Shown piece after piece: positions 1 through 9,611 of a stretch of 42,305 nucleotides of DNA; position 1 is the stretch's first letter; every line of letters begins with the position of its first letter. Position numbers and translations under genes: made by a program. Below the pieces are notes generated by a model. It was not told where the DNA came from. It saw only the letters and a list, made by a program, of their open reading frames with translations, and searched no databases. Origin of the DNA: Caulobacterales bacterium (GTDB lineage: Bacteria > Pseudomonadota > Alphaproteobacteria > Caulobacterales > Caulobacteraceae); contig CANJOB010000006.1 of the NCBI GenBank assembly GCA_947475655.1, forward strand, positions 1 through 42,305. Direction: 5' to 3'.

Positions 1-132
1 GGCGGCGGCCGCCAGCGGTTTTCGACGCGGCCGTCGAACTCACTTTGATCTGCGCAAAACAATTGCACGCCGCGTCAATCCCAGGGCGCGCGCCGCTGGA
101 CTGTGACCGGATCGTGACCGGATTGACCCGCC

Positions 133-1080
133 CTAGACGACCCGGTCACCCGGCTCCCCGCCGTCGACCACGGCGGCGACGTTCTGCAGCGCCCGCATGG
201 CCATGGCGGTGCGGGTCTCCAGGGCGCCGCTGCCCCGGTGCGGGGTGAGGAAGGCGTTGGGCAGGTCGCGCAGGCGCAGGTCATAGGCGGGCTCGGCGGC
301 GAACACGTCCAGGCCGGCGGCGGCCAGCTGTCCGGACTTCAACGCCTCGATCAGCGCGTCCTCGTCGACCAGGCTGCCTCGGCCGATGTTCACCAGCACC
401 GCGCCGCGCGGCAGCAGGGCGATGCGTTCGCGCGTGATCAGCGGAACGCCCGATCCCGGCGCGGCCAGGCTCAGCACGTCGGTGTGGGCCAGCATCTCGT
501 CGAGGCTGGCGTAGTAGGTCGCGCCGCCTTCCAGCTCCGGCGGCAGGCGGTTGCGGTTGTGGTAGATGATCTTCATGCCGAAGCCCTTGGCGCGGCGGGC
601 GATGGCCTGGCCGATGCGGCCCATGCCGACGATGCCCAAGGTCCGCACGCTGACGTCGAGGCCGAGCAGTTCGTTGAAGCCGAAGCCGCGCCGCCAGCCG
701 TCGGCCATCACCTGCGCCATCTCCTTGCCGCGGCGGCAGGCGCCCAACATCAGGAACAGCGACATGTCGGCGGTGGCGTCGGTCAGCACGTCGGGGGTGT
801 TGCTGACCCAGATTCCGGCGGCCTTGGCGGCGGCAAGGTCGATATGATCGAAGCCGACGCTGGCGGTGGCCACCAGCTTCACGGACTTCGGCATCCGTTC
901 GAAGTGTGCCGCCGTCACCTTGCTGACGAACACCACGATCGCCTCGGCTTGTTTGGCGGCGGCGGCGTCGATGGCGGCGTCGATGTCGCCCTCAGCGACG
1001 ATCTGGACGTCGAAGCGTTCCTTGGCGAAGGCCACCGCGGGGTCGGTGAACGAGGTCGCGATCACGACGGGGTGCGGCAT
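133..1080 (-). CDS. D-isomer-specific 2-hydroxyacid dehydrogenase (glyoxylate/hydroxypyruvate reductase-like)
   Basis: Start at MPHPVVIATSF inside the longer ORF 133..2010; GIVGMGRIGQAIARR NAD-binding motif, NIGRGSLVDEDAL and LTPHRGSGALETR active-site motifs. Confidence 0.9.
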   Translation of the reverse strand: MPHPVVIATSFTDPAVAFAKERFDVQIVAEGDIDAAIDAAAAKQAEAIVVFVSKVTAAHFERMPKSVKLVATASVGFDHIDLAAAKAAGIWVSNTPDVLTDATADMSLFLMLGACRRGKEMAQVMADGWRRGFGFNELLGLDVSVRTLGIVGMGRIGQAIARRAKGFGMKIIYHNRNRLPPELEGGATYYASLDEMLAHTDVLSLAAPGSGVPLITRERIALLPRGAVLVNIGRGSLVDEDALIEALKSGQLAAAGLDVFAAEPAYDLRLRDLPNAFLTPHRGSGALETRTAMAMRALQNVAAVVDGGEPGDRVV

Positions 1081-1154
1081 GGCAGGCTCCTCCAGGCGGC
1101 GGCGGCCGCTCCATTCCGCAGGCTGTTTAACCTTCACCGGGAAGGCGTCAAAGC

Positions 1155-1907
1155 CTAACTGCCGTAGGCCTTCCAGAAGAAGGCGGCGGTCATGCCGCTG
1201 GCGACCACGAGGGTCACGACGCGCACCAGCGCCGGGTCGAGCCGACGGCCCAGGTGCGCGCCGCTGTAGCCGCCGATCAGGGCGGCCGCCATCATGATCA
1301 GCCCGTGCCGCCAGTCGATGATGCGGGCGATGGCGAACATCAGGATGGCCACGGTATTGGCGGCGTTGACCATCAGCATGCGCGGCCCGGTCAGGGCCTT
1401 GATCTCGCCGCCGTCGAGCAGGCTCCACGCCGCCAGCATCATCAGCCCGACGCCACCGCCGAAATAGCCGCCGTAGATCGACAGCGCCATCTGCACCGAC
1501 AGGATGATCGGCGCATTGCCGTGCACCCGCCCCTGCAGGGCGACCCCGACCTTGCGCCCGAACGCCAGGGTCACGGTGGCCAGCAGCAGCAGCCAGGGCA
1601 GGATGCTGTCGAACACACGCGACGGCGTCCACAGCAGCAACAGGCTGCCGACCAGCCCGCCCGCCAGGCTGACGATCAGCAGCGGCCGCACCCCCAGGCC
1701 GCAGACCCCGCCCATCTGCTTGCGGTAGACCCAGGCGCCGGCCAGGCCCGCCGGATAAAGCGCTGTGCTGCTTGTGGCGTTGGCGATCACCGAGGGCACG
1801 CCCGCCGTGATCAGGGCCGGCAGGGTCACGAAGGTCCCGCCGCCCGCCAGGGCGTTCATGAACCCGGCCAGCAGGCCGGCCCCGGCGATCAGCAGCGTCG
1901 AATCCAT
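1155..1907 (-). CDS. Sulfite exporter TauE/SafE family membrane protein
   Basis: 250 aa hydrophobic protein; N-terminal GxxAGFMNALAGGGTFVTLPAL typical of the TauE/SafE family. Confidence 0.88.
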   Translation of the reverse strand: MDSTLLIAGAGLLAGFMNALAGGGTFVTLPALITAGVPSVIANATSSTALYPAGLAGAWVYRKQMGGVCGLGVRPLLIVSLAGGLVGSLLLLWTPSRVFDSILPWLLLLATVTLAFGRKVGVALQGRVHGNAPIILSVQMALSIYGGYFGGGVGLMMLAAWSLLDGGEIKALTGPRMLMVNAANTVAILMFAIARIIDWRHGLIMMAAALIGGYSGAHLGRRLDPALVRVVTLVVASGMTAAFFWKAYGS

Positions 1908-2029
1908 CCCGCACTATCGGGCGGCGGCCGCCGGGGGCCCAAGCTGAATTTTCGACGCCGATGAAACTTAACCACGCGAGGCCCGTTTCAGTGGGGTCGA
2001 AGGGACCCATTCCCTACAGGAGATTTCCT

Positions 2030-2473
2030 ATGCGCATGAAACTCGCCCTGGGCCTCGCGGCCCTTACCCTGGCTGTCGCCGGGACCGCCGCGGCCCAGCC
2101 CCGTCCCTACGGCGACCGTGACCGCGACGGCGTGCCGAACGCCGCCGACCCCTACAACAACAACCGTGGCCCCGGCCAGGGCGGCCCCTACGGCGACCGC
2201 GACCGCGACGGCGTGCCCAATGCCATCGACCCCTCCACCGGCCGTCCGTTCGGCGACCGTGACCGCGACGGCGTGCCGAACGCCTTCGACAACCGCGATA
2301 ACCGCTGGGACAACCGCTGGGGCCGCCCGGTCGGGCCGCCGCGCTACTGGGCCCGGAACCAGAATTGGAACCGCCACGTCCGGCTCTGCTACGAGCGCTA
2401 CCGCACCTACAACCCGCGCACCGACTCCTACGTCGTGCGCCGCGGCGTGACGGCCCGCTGCCGCCTCTACTAG
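2030..2473 (+). CDS. Secreted protein with thrombospondin type-3-like DRDRDGVPNAxD repeats
   Basis: Signal peptide MRMKLALGLAALTLAVAGTAAAQ; three repeats (Y/F)GDRDRDGVPNA(A/I/F)D; start after aggag-like RBS. Confidence 0.75.
   Translation: MRMKLALGLAALTLAVAGTAAAQPRPYGDRDRDGVPNAADPYNNNRGPGQGGPYGDRDRDGVPNAIDPSTGRPFGDRDRDGVPNAFDNRDNRWDNRWGRPVGPPRYWARNQNWNRHVRLCYERYRTYNPRTDSYVVRRGVTARCRLY
2111..2292 (+). repeat. Three imperfect copies of ggcgaccgygaccgcgacggcgtgccsaaygcc within the TSP3-like gene
   Basis: Copies begin near 2111, 2192 and 2252. Confidence 0.85.
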
Positions 2474-2497
2474 AGCCCGGCGAATATCGATTTCGGG

Positions 2498-2531
2498 AAA
2501 GGGCTCGCGGGCGACCGCGGGCCCTTTTTCT
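2498..2531 (+). terminator. Rho-independent terminator
   Basis: gggctcgcgg-gcga-ccgcgggccc stem followed by ttttt, 25 nt after the stop codon at 2473. Confidence 0.75.
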
Positions 2532-3118
2532 TAGGTCCCGGCGAGCGGCGGAATGTCCAGCCCGTCCGTGCGGCTCCGCGCCACATTCAGCGTCATGGCC
2601 AGCAGGCCATAGTAGCCGCAGATGCCGATCAGGTCGATCAGCCCAGCCTCGCCCAGGGCCTTGGTGGCGCGGGCATAGAGAGCGTCGTCGACCTGCTTGG
2701 TGCGCCAGAGCTGCTCCAGCACCTCATAGACGACGGTCTGGTCCTCGCTCATCGGCGCCGGCCGCCGGCCCTCGGCGATGGCGTTGATGATGGCCTCGGG
2801 GAGGCCGGCCCGCACCGCCGGCGGGCGATGGGCCTCCCATTCATAGGGCTGGTTCCACTCGCGGGCGGTCAACAGGATCGCCATCTCGCTCAGCGAATTG
2901 GGCAGGTGGCTGTTGTAGCGCAGGTACTGGCCCATCTGGTGGGCGCGCAGCATCATCTCCGGGCTGCGGATCAGCGGCCAGAACGGCCCGCTCAGGGGCA
3001 CGCCGCGGGCGCGCTTGAACTCGGCCTCGGCAGCCTTCTGCGCCTCGGACAGCGCCTCGGGCGCCAGGGGTGGGAGCCGCTCCGGCCCCGGTCCGCCGCC
3101 CCATCGTTTGATGGCCAT
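2531..3118 (-). CDS. Carboxymuconolactone decarboxylase (AhpD-like) family protein
   Basis: 195 aa; SEMAILLTAREWNQPYEWEAHRPPAVRAGL resembles CMD family core although the usual Cys motif is absent. Confidence 0.75.
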   Translation of the reverse strand: MAIKRWGGGPGPERLPPLAPEALSEAQKAAEAEFKRARGVPLSGPFWPLIRSPEMMLRAHQMGQYLRYNSHLPNSLSEMAILLTAREWNQPYEWEAHRPPAVRAGLPEAIINAIAEGRRPAPMSEDQTVVYEVLEQLWRTKQVDDALYARATKALGEAGLIDLIGICGYYGLLAMTLNVARSRTDGLDIPPLAGT

Positions 3119-3218
3119 GTTCCCCTCGCCTCCCTAACCCTTACGGAAGGGGTAGCGGAATAGGCCGGGGTTTCAAGCCCTTGACGATACGGGCAGCGGC
3201 TTTGGCTTCCGGCGCGGG

Positions 3219-3860
3219 TTAGGGCTGGCGGTGGAACTCGCCGTCGAAGGCGATGGTCACCGCGTCGCCGATACCGCCGCTACGGGCCATGCCGAAGTCG
3301 GCCCGGCTGATTTGGGTCTTGGCGCCGAAACCGATGATCGTCGCCTTGTCGTTGACGATCTCGCCGTTGAAAGTGGCGTCCATGGTCACCGGTTTGGTCA
3401 CGCCCAGGAAGGTCAGATCGCCGGTCACCTTGGCGGTGCGCGGGCCGGTCAGCTCGACCTTGGTCGACTTGAAGGTGATCTGCGGGAACTTCAGGCCGTT
3501 CAGGAACCGGTCGGCCTTGCGGACCTCGTCATCCCAGCCGGCGAAGGGGCGCTCGGGGTGGGCCTTCTTGTAGTCGCCGGTGACCGCGTAGTCGGTGACG
3601 ACCGACATCGGGTCGATGGTCGCCTGCACGCTCGAGGCCGCCAGGTTGGCCGGGTTCAGATTGATGGTCACGTCGTACTTGGTGAACTTCGCCAGGTAGT
3701 GGGAGACCCCGGTATGGATCAGGGACCAGGTCAGGAAGGCGTGGGTGGGCTCGAGCTTATAGACGCCGGCGGCAGCCTTGACCGGCGCCTGGGCGGCGGC
3801 GGGCAGGCAGATCGCCATCACGGCGACCGCGACGCAGGGCAACAGAGTCTTTTTGATCAT
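3219..3860 (-). CDS. YceI family protein (periplasmic lipocalin-like)
   Basis: Signal peptide; YKLEPTHAFLTWSLIHTGVSHYLAKFTKYD ... VTGDLTFLGVTKPVTMDATFNG motifs. Confidence 0.92.
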   Translation of the reverse strand: MIKKTLLPCVAVAVMAICLPAAAQAPVKAAAGVYKLEPTHAFLTWSLIHTGVSHYLAKFTKYDVTINLNPANLAASSVQATIDPMSVVTDYAVTGDYKKAHPERPFAGWDDEVRKADRFLNGLKFPQITFKSTKVELTGPRTAKVTGDLTFLGVTKPVTMDATFNGEIVNDKATIIGFGAKTQISRADFGMARSGGIGDAVTIAFDGEFHRQP

Positions 3861-4030
3861 GACGTTCCCGCTCTCTCTGGCGCGGCTTTGAAGCGCGCTC
3901 GGTTATTCACGAGCCTACCCCTACCGGCATGCGACGGCGGCGGCGGCGTCTCGCTTATAGACCGACGAACCGGTAAGAGAGAACGGAATATCCCGTCATA
4001 AAAAACAAAGCCCGTTAGCGGAGAAAACCC

Positions 4031-4480
4031 ATGCGCGTCCTGATCCCTGCCCTGGTGGCCGCCGCCCTCGCCCTGCCCGCCGCCGCCCAGGCGCCCGCCG
4101 CGCCGGCGGCCCCGGTCCCGCCCAAGACGTTCACCAGCGCCGCCGAGGTGCAGTCCATCATCGCCGCCGCCAAGGCTCGGCGGAAGGACGAGCCCACCAT
4201 CAGCACCCCCCTGATGCGCTCGGGCTCCCATGCGTCCAACATCGAATACCGCGCCTCCGCCGGCCCCGCCGCCATCCACCCGGACAGCGAGATGTTCTAT
4301 GTGGTGGAGGGCGCCGGAACCATGACCACCGGCGGCCGCATCGTTGACCGCGCCATTGTCGACGGCTCTTCGCGCAGGATCGCCAAAGGCGACTTCCTTC
4401 TGGTCCCGCCCGAGACACCGCACCAGGTCACCGCCGTCGAGGGATCTGTGTCGCTGATGGCCGTGCGCGTGCCGAAGTAG
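4031..4480 (+). CDS. Secreted cupin-domain protein
   Basis: Signal peptide; IHPDSEMFYVVEGAGTMTTGG ... KGDFLLVPPETPHQV cupin motifs. Confidence 0.85.
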   Translation: MRVLIPALVAAALALPAAAQAPAAPAAPVPPKTFTSAAEVQSIIAAAKARRKDEPTISTPLMRSGSHASNIEYRASAGPAAIHPDSEMFYVVEGAGTMTTGGRIVDRAIVDGSSRRIAKGDFLLVPPETPHQVTAVEGSVSLMAVRVPK

Positions 4481-4511
4481 CCACGCTTGGCGCGGCGCCT
4501 ACGCTCCCCAT

Positions 4512-4946
4512 ATGCGGGCGATGAGCAAGCTCTTCACCATCGGCTATGAGGCCAAGACCCAGTCGCATCTTATCGATGAGTTGAAGGCCGCGGGGGTCGA
4601 GGTGGTCGTCGACGTCCGCGCCATCGCCGCCTCGCGCCGCGCCGGCTTCTCCAAAACCGTCCTGGCGGCCAGCCTGGCGGCGGAAGGCATCGACTATGTG
4701 CACCTGCGCGCTCTTGGCACGCCCAAGGCCGGGCGCGAGGCCGCCCGCAAGGGCCGCATCGCCGAAATGCACGAGATCTTCGAAGGCCAGCTGGCCGAGC
4801 CGCAGGCCCAGATCGAACTGGCCCGCGCCACGGAAATCGCCGGCGAACGCAAGTCCGCCCTGCTGTGTTTCGAGGCCGACGCCTGCGGCTGCCACCGCGC
4901 CTTGGTGGCGAAGCGGATGGGCGCCTTCGAGGTGGTCGACCTCTAG
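4512..4946 (+). CDS. DUF488 domain-containing protein
   Basis: LFTIGYEAKTQSHLIDELKAAGVEVVVDVRAIAASRRAGFSK ... LLCFEADACGCHRALVA. Confidence 0.9.
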   Translation: MRAMSKLFTIGYEAKTQSHLIDELKAAGVEVVVDVRAIAASRRAGFSKTVLAASLAAEGIDYVHLRALGTPKAGREAARKGRIAEMHEIFEGQLAEPQAQIELARATEIAGERKSALLCFEADACGCHRALVAKRMGAFEVVDL

Positions 4947-5266
4947 CGGCGCGGGCGCACGCCCGCCGAGCTGATGAAGGTCACGGCGCCGGCCATCGCC
5001 AGGTCACGCAGCAGGCGCAGGCCGAACTTGGGCGCTTCCTCCTGCGGCTTTTCCTGATGGCTACGGTGCAGCCCGGCCATCAGCCCAGCCGAGATTCCCA
5101 GGAACACCAGGGCAAGCAGGCCGGACGCCAGGTAGGTCGGCAGCACCAGCCGCAGCGCCTCATAGACGCTGAACGCCCCGGCCACCGCCGCGACGCCGAG
5201 GCACACCGCCAGGGCGACGGTGGCGACCACCTGGGAAACCACGGCGGCGATCATCGGCTTGAACAT
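4943..5266 (-). CDS. Phage holin-family-like small membrane protein
   Basis: 107 aa, two predicted TM segments; overlaps the end of the DUF488 gene. Confidence 0.55.
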   Translation of the reverse strand: MFKPMIAAVVSQVVATVALAVCLGVAAVAGAFSVYEALRLVLPTYLASGLLALVFLGISAGLMAGLHRSHQEKPQEEAPKFGLRLLRDLAMAGAVTFISSAGVRPRR

Positions 5267-5536
5267 CTAGCGGCGGGCGGCCAGGCCGATCAGCAGGCCG
5301 ACGGCGCCGGCGATGGCCACGGCCTTCCACGGCTCCTGTTCGACGAAATCGCGCACCTTGACGACGACTTCCTCGCCCATGTCCACGGCCTCGTCGAAGC
5401 TCTTCTGGCTCAGGCCGGTGAACTCTCCGAAGCGGCCGTTCAGCTCGGCCCCGATGCCGCCCAGGGCGGCGCTCGCGGCGCTCTCGGCCTTGCCGGCCTG
5501 TTTGGCGGCGCCCTTGGCTTTGGTGGCTGCAGTCAT
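5267..5536 (-). CDS. DUF883/ElaB-YqjD-like membrane-anchored protein
   Basis: MTAATKAKGAAKQ... EQEPWKAVAIAGAVGLLIGLAARR C-terminal membrane anchor typical of the family. Confidence 0.65.
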   Translation of the reverse strand: MTAATKAKGAAKQAGKAESAASAALGGIGAELNGRFGEFTGLSQKSFDEAVDMGEEVVVKVRDFVEQEPWKAVAIAGAVGLLIGLAARR

Positions 5537-5630
5537 TTGAAAACTCCCCACGGCTCGCGCGGACCCCATGTCCGCCGCGATGGCGATCATTGCATCAATC
5601 CCCGGCGCAAGGTGAAGTTCCAGCGCCCCG

Positions 5631-5656
5631 GAAACAGTTGGGGCTCCAGAGTCGTT
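5631..5656 (+). promoter_or_regulatory. Candidate EcfG-type (general stress sigma) promoter upstream of ligD
   Basis: GAAAC-N17-CGTT versus consensus GGAAC-N16/17-CGTT (8/9), 25 nt upstream of the ATG at 5681. Confidence 0.35.
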
Positions 5657-5680
5657 GAAACCTCTCGGAGGCAACCCAGA

Positions 5681-8278
5681 ATGGCGACACGCAAACTGGC
5701 CCGTTATCAGGAGATGCGGGACTTCGGCAAGACGGCCGAGCCCTCCGGCCGCGGCGCCAAGGCCACCGCCTCCCCGCGCCTGCGCTTCGTCATCCAGAAG
5801 CACGCGGCCACCCGCCTGCATTACGACCTGCGCCTGGAATACGAGGGGGTGTTCAAGTCCTGGGCGGTGACGCGGGGGCCTTCCTACAACCCGCACGACA
5901 AGCGCCTGGCGGTGGAGGTCGAGGACCACCCGCTCGACTACGGCGACTTCGAGGGCTCGATCCCCAAGGGCCAGTACGGCGGCGGCACGGTGCTTTTGTG
6001 GGACCGCGGCTACTGGGCGCCCGAGCCCGGTGTCGACATCGAGAAGGCGATGAAGAAGGGCGACCTGAAGTTCGTCATGGAAGGCGAGCGGATGCGCGGA
6101 AGCTGGGTGCTGGCGCGGATGAAGCGCCGGCCCGGCGAGAAGCGCGACAACTGGCTGATGATCAAACACAAGGACGAGTTCACGGTCGAGCAGCAGGAGG
6201 AGCTGGGCCCTCGCGACGATCCCTCCATCGCGTCGGGCCGCACCATGGCGCAGATCGCCGCCGGCGGCGGCAAGGGGCCCACGCCGTTCATGACGGCGAA
6301 GGCCGGCAAGGCCGACGCGGTGTGGCAGAGCCACCGCAACGACAACTCCACGGCCGCCGCCGCGCCCAAGGTCGCCAAGGCCAAGCCCGCAGCGAAGACA
6401 AAGCCGAAGACGAAGCCCGCCGAGGCCATGCCGCGCTTCATCGCGCCGCAGCTGTGCAAATTGGTCGACCGCCCGCCGCAGGGCGGCGGCTGGGCGCACG
6501 AGATCAAGTTCGACGGCTACCGCATGCAGCTGCGCGTCGAGGGCGGCGCGGCGCGCCTCTCCACCCGCAAGGGACTGGACTGGTCCGATAAGTTCGCCGA
6601 GATCGTCGACGACGGAGCCGCGCTCGACGATGCGATCATCGACGGCGAGGTGGTGGCGCTGGACCACAACGGCTCGCCCGATTTCGCCGCCCTGCAGGCG
6701 GCCATCTCCAGCGGCGACACCGACGATCTTGTGTTCTTTGTCTTCGACCTGCTGTTCGAGCGCGGCGAAGATTTGCGCGCTCTGCCGCTGTCGGAGCGCA
6801 AGACGCGGCTCAAAGCTTTGATCCCGGCCCGTCACGCGCGGCTGCGCTACGTCGATCACTTCGTCACGGGGGGCGACGCGGTGCTGCAGTCGGCCTGCCG
6901 CATGGAGCTGGAGGGGATCGTCTCCAAGAAACTGGACGCGCCCTATCATTCCGGCCGCAGCGAGAGCTGGACCAAGGCCAAGTGCCGCGCCGGGCACGAG
7001 GTGGTGATCGGCGGCTGAACCACCACGGGAAACGCCTTCCGCTCGCTGATAGGCGGGGTCTATCGCGACGGCAAGCTGGTGCATGTGGGCCGGATCGGCA
7101 CGGGCTTCGGCCGCGAGAAGGTCGATGTCCTGCTGCCGAAACTCAAGGCCCTGGAGACCGACAAGAGCCCGTTCGAGGCCGGCGCGCCGAAGAAGGCGCC
7201 GGGCGTGCATTGGGTCAAGCCGCGGCTGGTGGCCGAGATCCAGTACGCCGGATTCACCGGCGACGGCTCCCTGCGCCAGGCGTCGTTCAAGGGCCTGCGC
7301 GAGGACAAGCCGGCCTCGGAAGTCGAGGCCGAAACGCCGGCGCCGGCCGAGACCACGCCGCTCGCCCAACCCACCCCCGGCAAGGCCGGGTCAGCCAGCG
7401 TCATGGGCGTCGCCATATCCAAACCCGACAAGCCGCTGTGGCCGCATGCGCACGACGGCAAGCCGGTGACCAAGCTCGACCTGGCCCGCTATTTCGAGGC
7501 CGTGGCCGGCCACATCATGCCGCACATCAAGGGCCGCCCCTGTTCGATCATCCGCGTGCCGGACGGCATCGGCGGCGAGACCTTCTTCCAGCGCCACGCC
7601 GCGCGGGGAACGAGCGCCCTGTTCGACGAGGTGGAGGTCTTTGGCGACCACAAGCCCTACCTGGTGCTGAACCGCGCCGAAGCGCTGATCGCCGCCGCCC
7701 AGATCGGCGCCGCCGAACTGCATCCGTGGAACTGCCAGCCCGGTCAGCCGGAGGTCCCCGGCCGGCTGGTGTTCGACCTCGACCCGGCGCCGGACGTCTC
7801 GTTCGAACAGGTGATCGAGGGCGCCCGCGAGGTGCGCGACCGCCTGGAGGAGCTGGGGCTGGTCAGCTTCGCCAAGACCACCGGCGGCAAGGGCCTGCAT
7901 GTGGTCACGCCGTTGAAACCGTCGAAGATCGACTGGAAGACCGCCAAGGCCTTCGCCCGCGAGGTCTGCGCCCGCATCGCCGCCGACAGCCCCGACCGCT
8001 ACCTGATCACCATGGCCAAGAAGGACAGGGGCGGGCGCATCTTCCTCGACTACCTGCGCAACGACCGCATGAGCACGGCGGTGGCGCCGTTCTCGCCCCG
8101 CGCCCGCGACGGCGCCACCGTGTCCTGGCCGCTGAACTGGGCGCAGGTGAAGGCCGGGCTCGATCCGAAGAAATACACCATCCGCACCGCGCCGCCCCTG
8201 CTGGCCAAACTGACCGCCTGGGAAGACTACTGCGACAGCGAGCGCGACCTGGCGGCGGCGATCAAGCGGCTGGGGTGA
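5681..8278 (+). pseudogene. ligD: ATP-dependent DNA ligase LigD (PE-LIG-POL), interrupted by an in-frame TGA at 7016..7018
   Basis: Single reading frame throughout: PE domain (FVIQKHAATRLHYDLRLE), ligase motif I (HEIKFDGYR), then [39 protein letters not shown], then primase/polymerase domain to 8278. First part 5681..7018; second part has an ATG at 7079. Confidence 0.85.
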
Positions 8279-8357
8279 ATCCTGGCGACAGGGCCGAGTC
8301 GCTCTGAAACAACGGAATTGAGCCCGCCCCTATCGCGGCGGCGGCGCGGAGGGGGCG

Positions 8358-9611
8358 ATGTTCGAACTAACCGGCTACCACGCCTTGCTGGCGGTGCTCG
8401 GCGTCGCGGTCATCCTGGCCTACTGGCTGCCTCGGTTCTTCTCCGGCCGCGAACCGGCCGCCTCCGCCCTGCTGATCGGCCTGGGCGCCCTGCTGTTCAA
8501 CTGGGCCCCGGAAGCGCGCACGGCCCTGGACCCGCTGACCTCGCCGCACGGCTGGGAGATCGCCAGCGAGCTATGCCTGATCTTCGGCCTGTTCGGGGTC
8601 GGGCTGCGAATCGACCGCCTGGCCAATCTGCAGCGCTGGCTGCCGACCCTGAGACTGCTCATCTTCGCCATGCCGCTGACGATCCTGGGCGTGGCGGTGC
8701 TGGGGCGCGAAGTGGCGGGCATGACGCTCGGCGGCGCCCTGCTGCTCGGCGCGGTGCTGGCGCCGACAGACCCGGTCCTGGCCAGCGACGTGCAGGTCGG
8801 CCCGCCCACCGAGGGTGGCGAACACCCGGTCCGCTTCACCCTGACGACGGAAGCGGGGCTCAACGACGGCCTGGCCTTCCCGTTCGTGCACCTGGCCCTG
8901 GCCGTCGCCGCCACGGGATTGATCACCGGCGGCGTGGTCACCGAGTGGCTCTGGCGCGACGTGGCCTACCGCATCGTCGTCGGCGCCGCCTGCGGCATCG
9001 CCATCGGCTGGCTGCTGAGCCAGACCCTATTCCGGTTTCCGCGTGAGAACGCCCTGGCCAAAACGCAGTCGGGCGTGTTCGCCCTGGCCGGCGTGCTGGT
9101 CTGCTACGGCGCCACCGAGCTGGCCGAGGGCTACGGCTTCATCGCCGCCTTCATCGCCGGCCTCACCCTTCGCCGGGTCGAATCCACGCACGAATTCCAT
9201 ATCCGCCTGCATGACTTCTCCGAGACCATCGAGCATGCCCTGACCGCCATGCTGCTGATCGCCTTCGGCGCGGTGATGCCGGGCTTGCTGACGCACCTGG
9301 ATTGGGTCAGCGCCGTCATCGGCCTGGGCCTGATCTTCGTGCTTCGGCCCGCCATCGGCTGGGTCTCGCTGCACGCGACCCTGCTGAGGGGACGGCGGCG
9401 GATGATCGTCGCCGCCTATGGCGTGCGCGGCATCGGCTCGATCTACTACATGGCCTACGCGGGCAGCCACACCGACTTCAAGAACGAGGCCGAGCTGTGG
9501 GCGATCGTTGCCTTCACCATCCTCGTCTCGACCGTGGTGCACGGCTTCACGGCGGCCATCGCCGTCGAGAAGGCGACTGGGCGGAGCGCAGCCGAGGACC
9601 CGGCGGGCTAG
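8358..9611 (+). CDS. Cation:proton antiporter (CPA family)
   Basis: 417 aa polytopic protein; LAPTDPVLASDVQVGPP and GLNDGLAFPFVHLAL motifs; strong RBS ggaggggg. Confidence 0.88.
   Translation: MFELTGYHALLAVLGVAVILAYWLPRFFSGREPAASALLIGLGALLFNWAPEARTALDPLTSPHGWEIASELCLIFGLFGVGLRIDRLANLQRWLPTLRLLIFAMPLTILGVAVLGREVAGMTLGGALLLGAVLAPTDPVLASDVQVGPPTEGGEHPVRFTLTTEAGLNDGLAFPFVHLALAVAATGLITGGVVTEWLWRDVAYRIVVGAACGIAIGWLLSQTLFRFPRENALAKTQSGVFALAGVLVCYGATELAEGYGFIAAFIAGLTLRRVESTHEFHIRLHDFSETIEHALTAMLLIAFGAVMPGLLTHLDWVSAVIGLGLIFVLRPAIGWVSLHATLLRGRRRMIVAAYGVRGIGSIYYMAYAGSHTDFKNEAELWAIVAFTILVSTVVHGFTAAIAVEKATGRSAAEDPAG

Noticed and set aside
2111-2292. CRISPR-like repeat array
   Set aside because: Only three repeats, in frame with a coding sequence and with uneven spacing; they encode TSP3-like protein motifs.
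4943-5266. Prophage remnant suggested by the holin-like protein
   Set aside because: No other phage genes nearby; small holin-family-like membrane proteins next to DUF883 proteins are common chromosomal genes.
5267-7369. 700-codon minus-strand ORF antisense to ligD
   Set aside because: High-GC shadow frame; low-complexity Arg/Ala/Gly/His-rich translation, while the plus strand encodes clear LigD domains. Only its last 90 codons (5267..5536) are a plausible gene.
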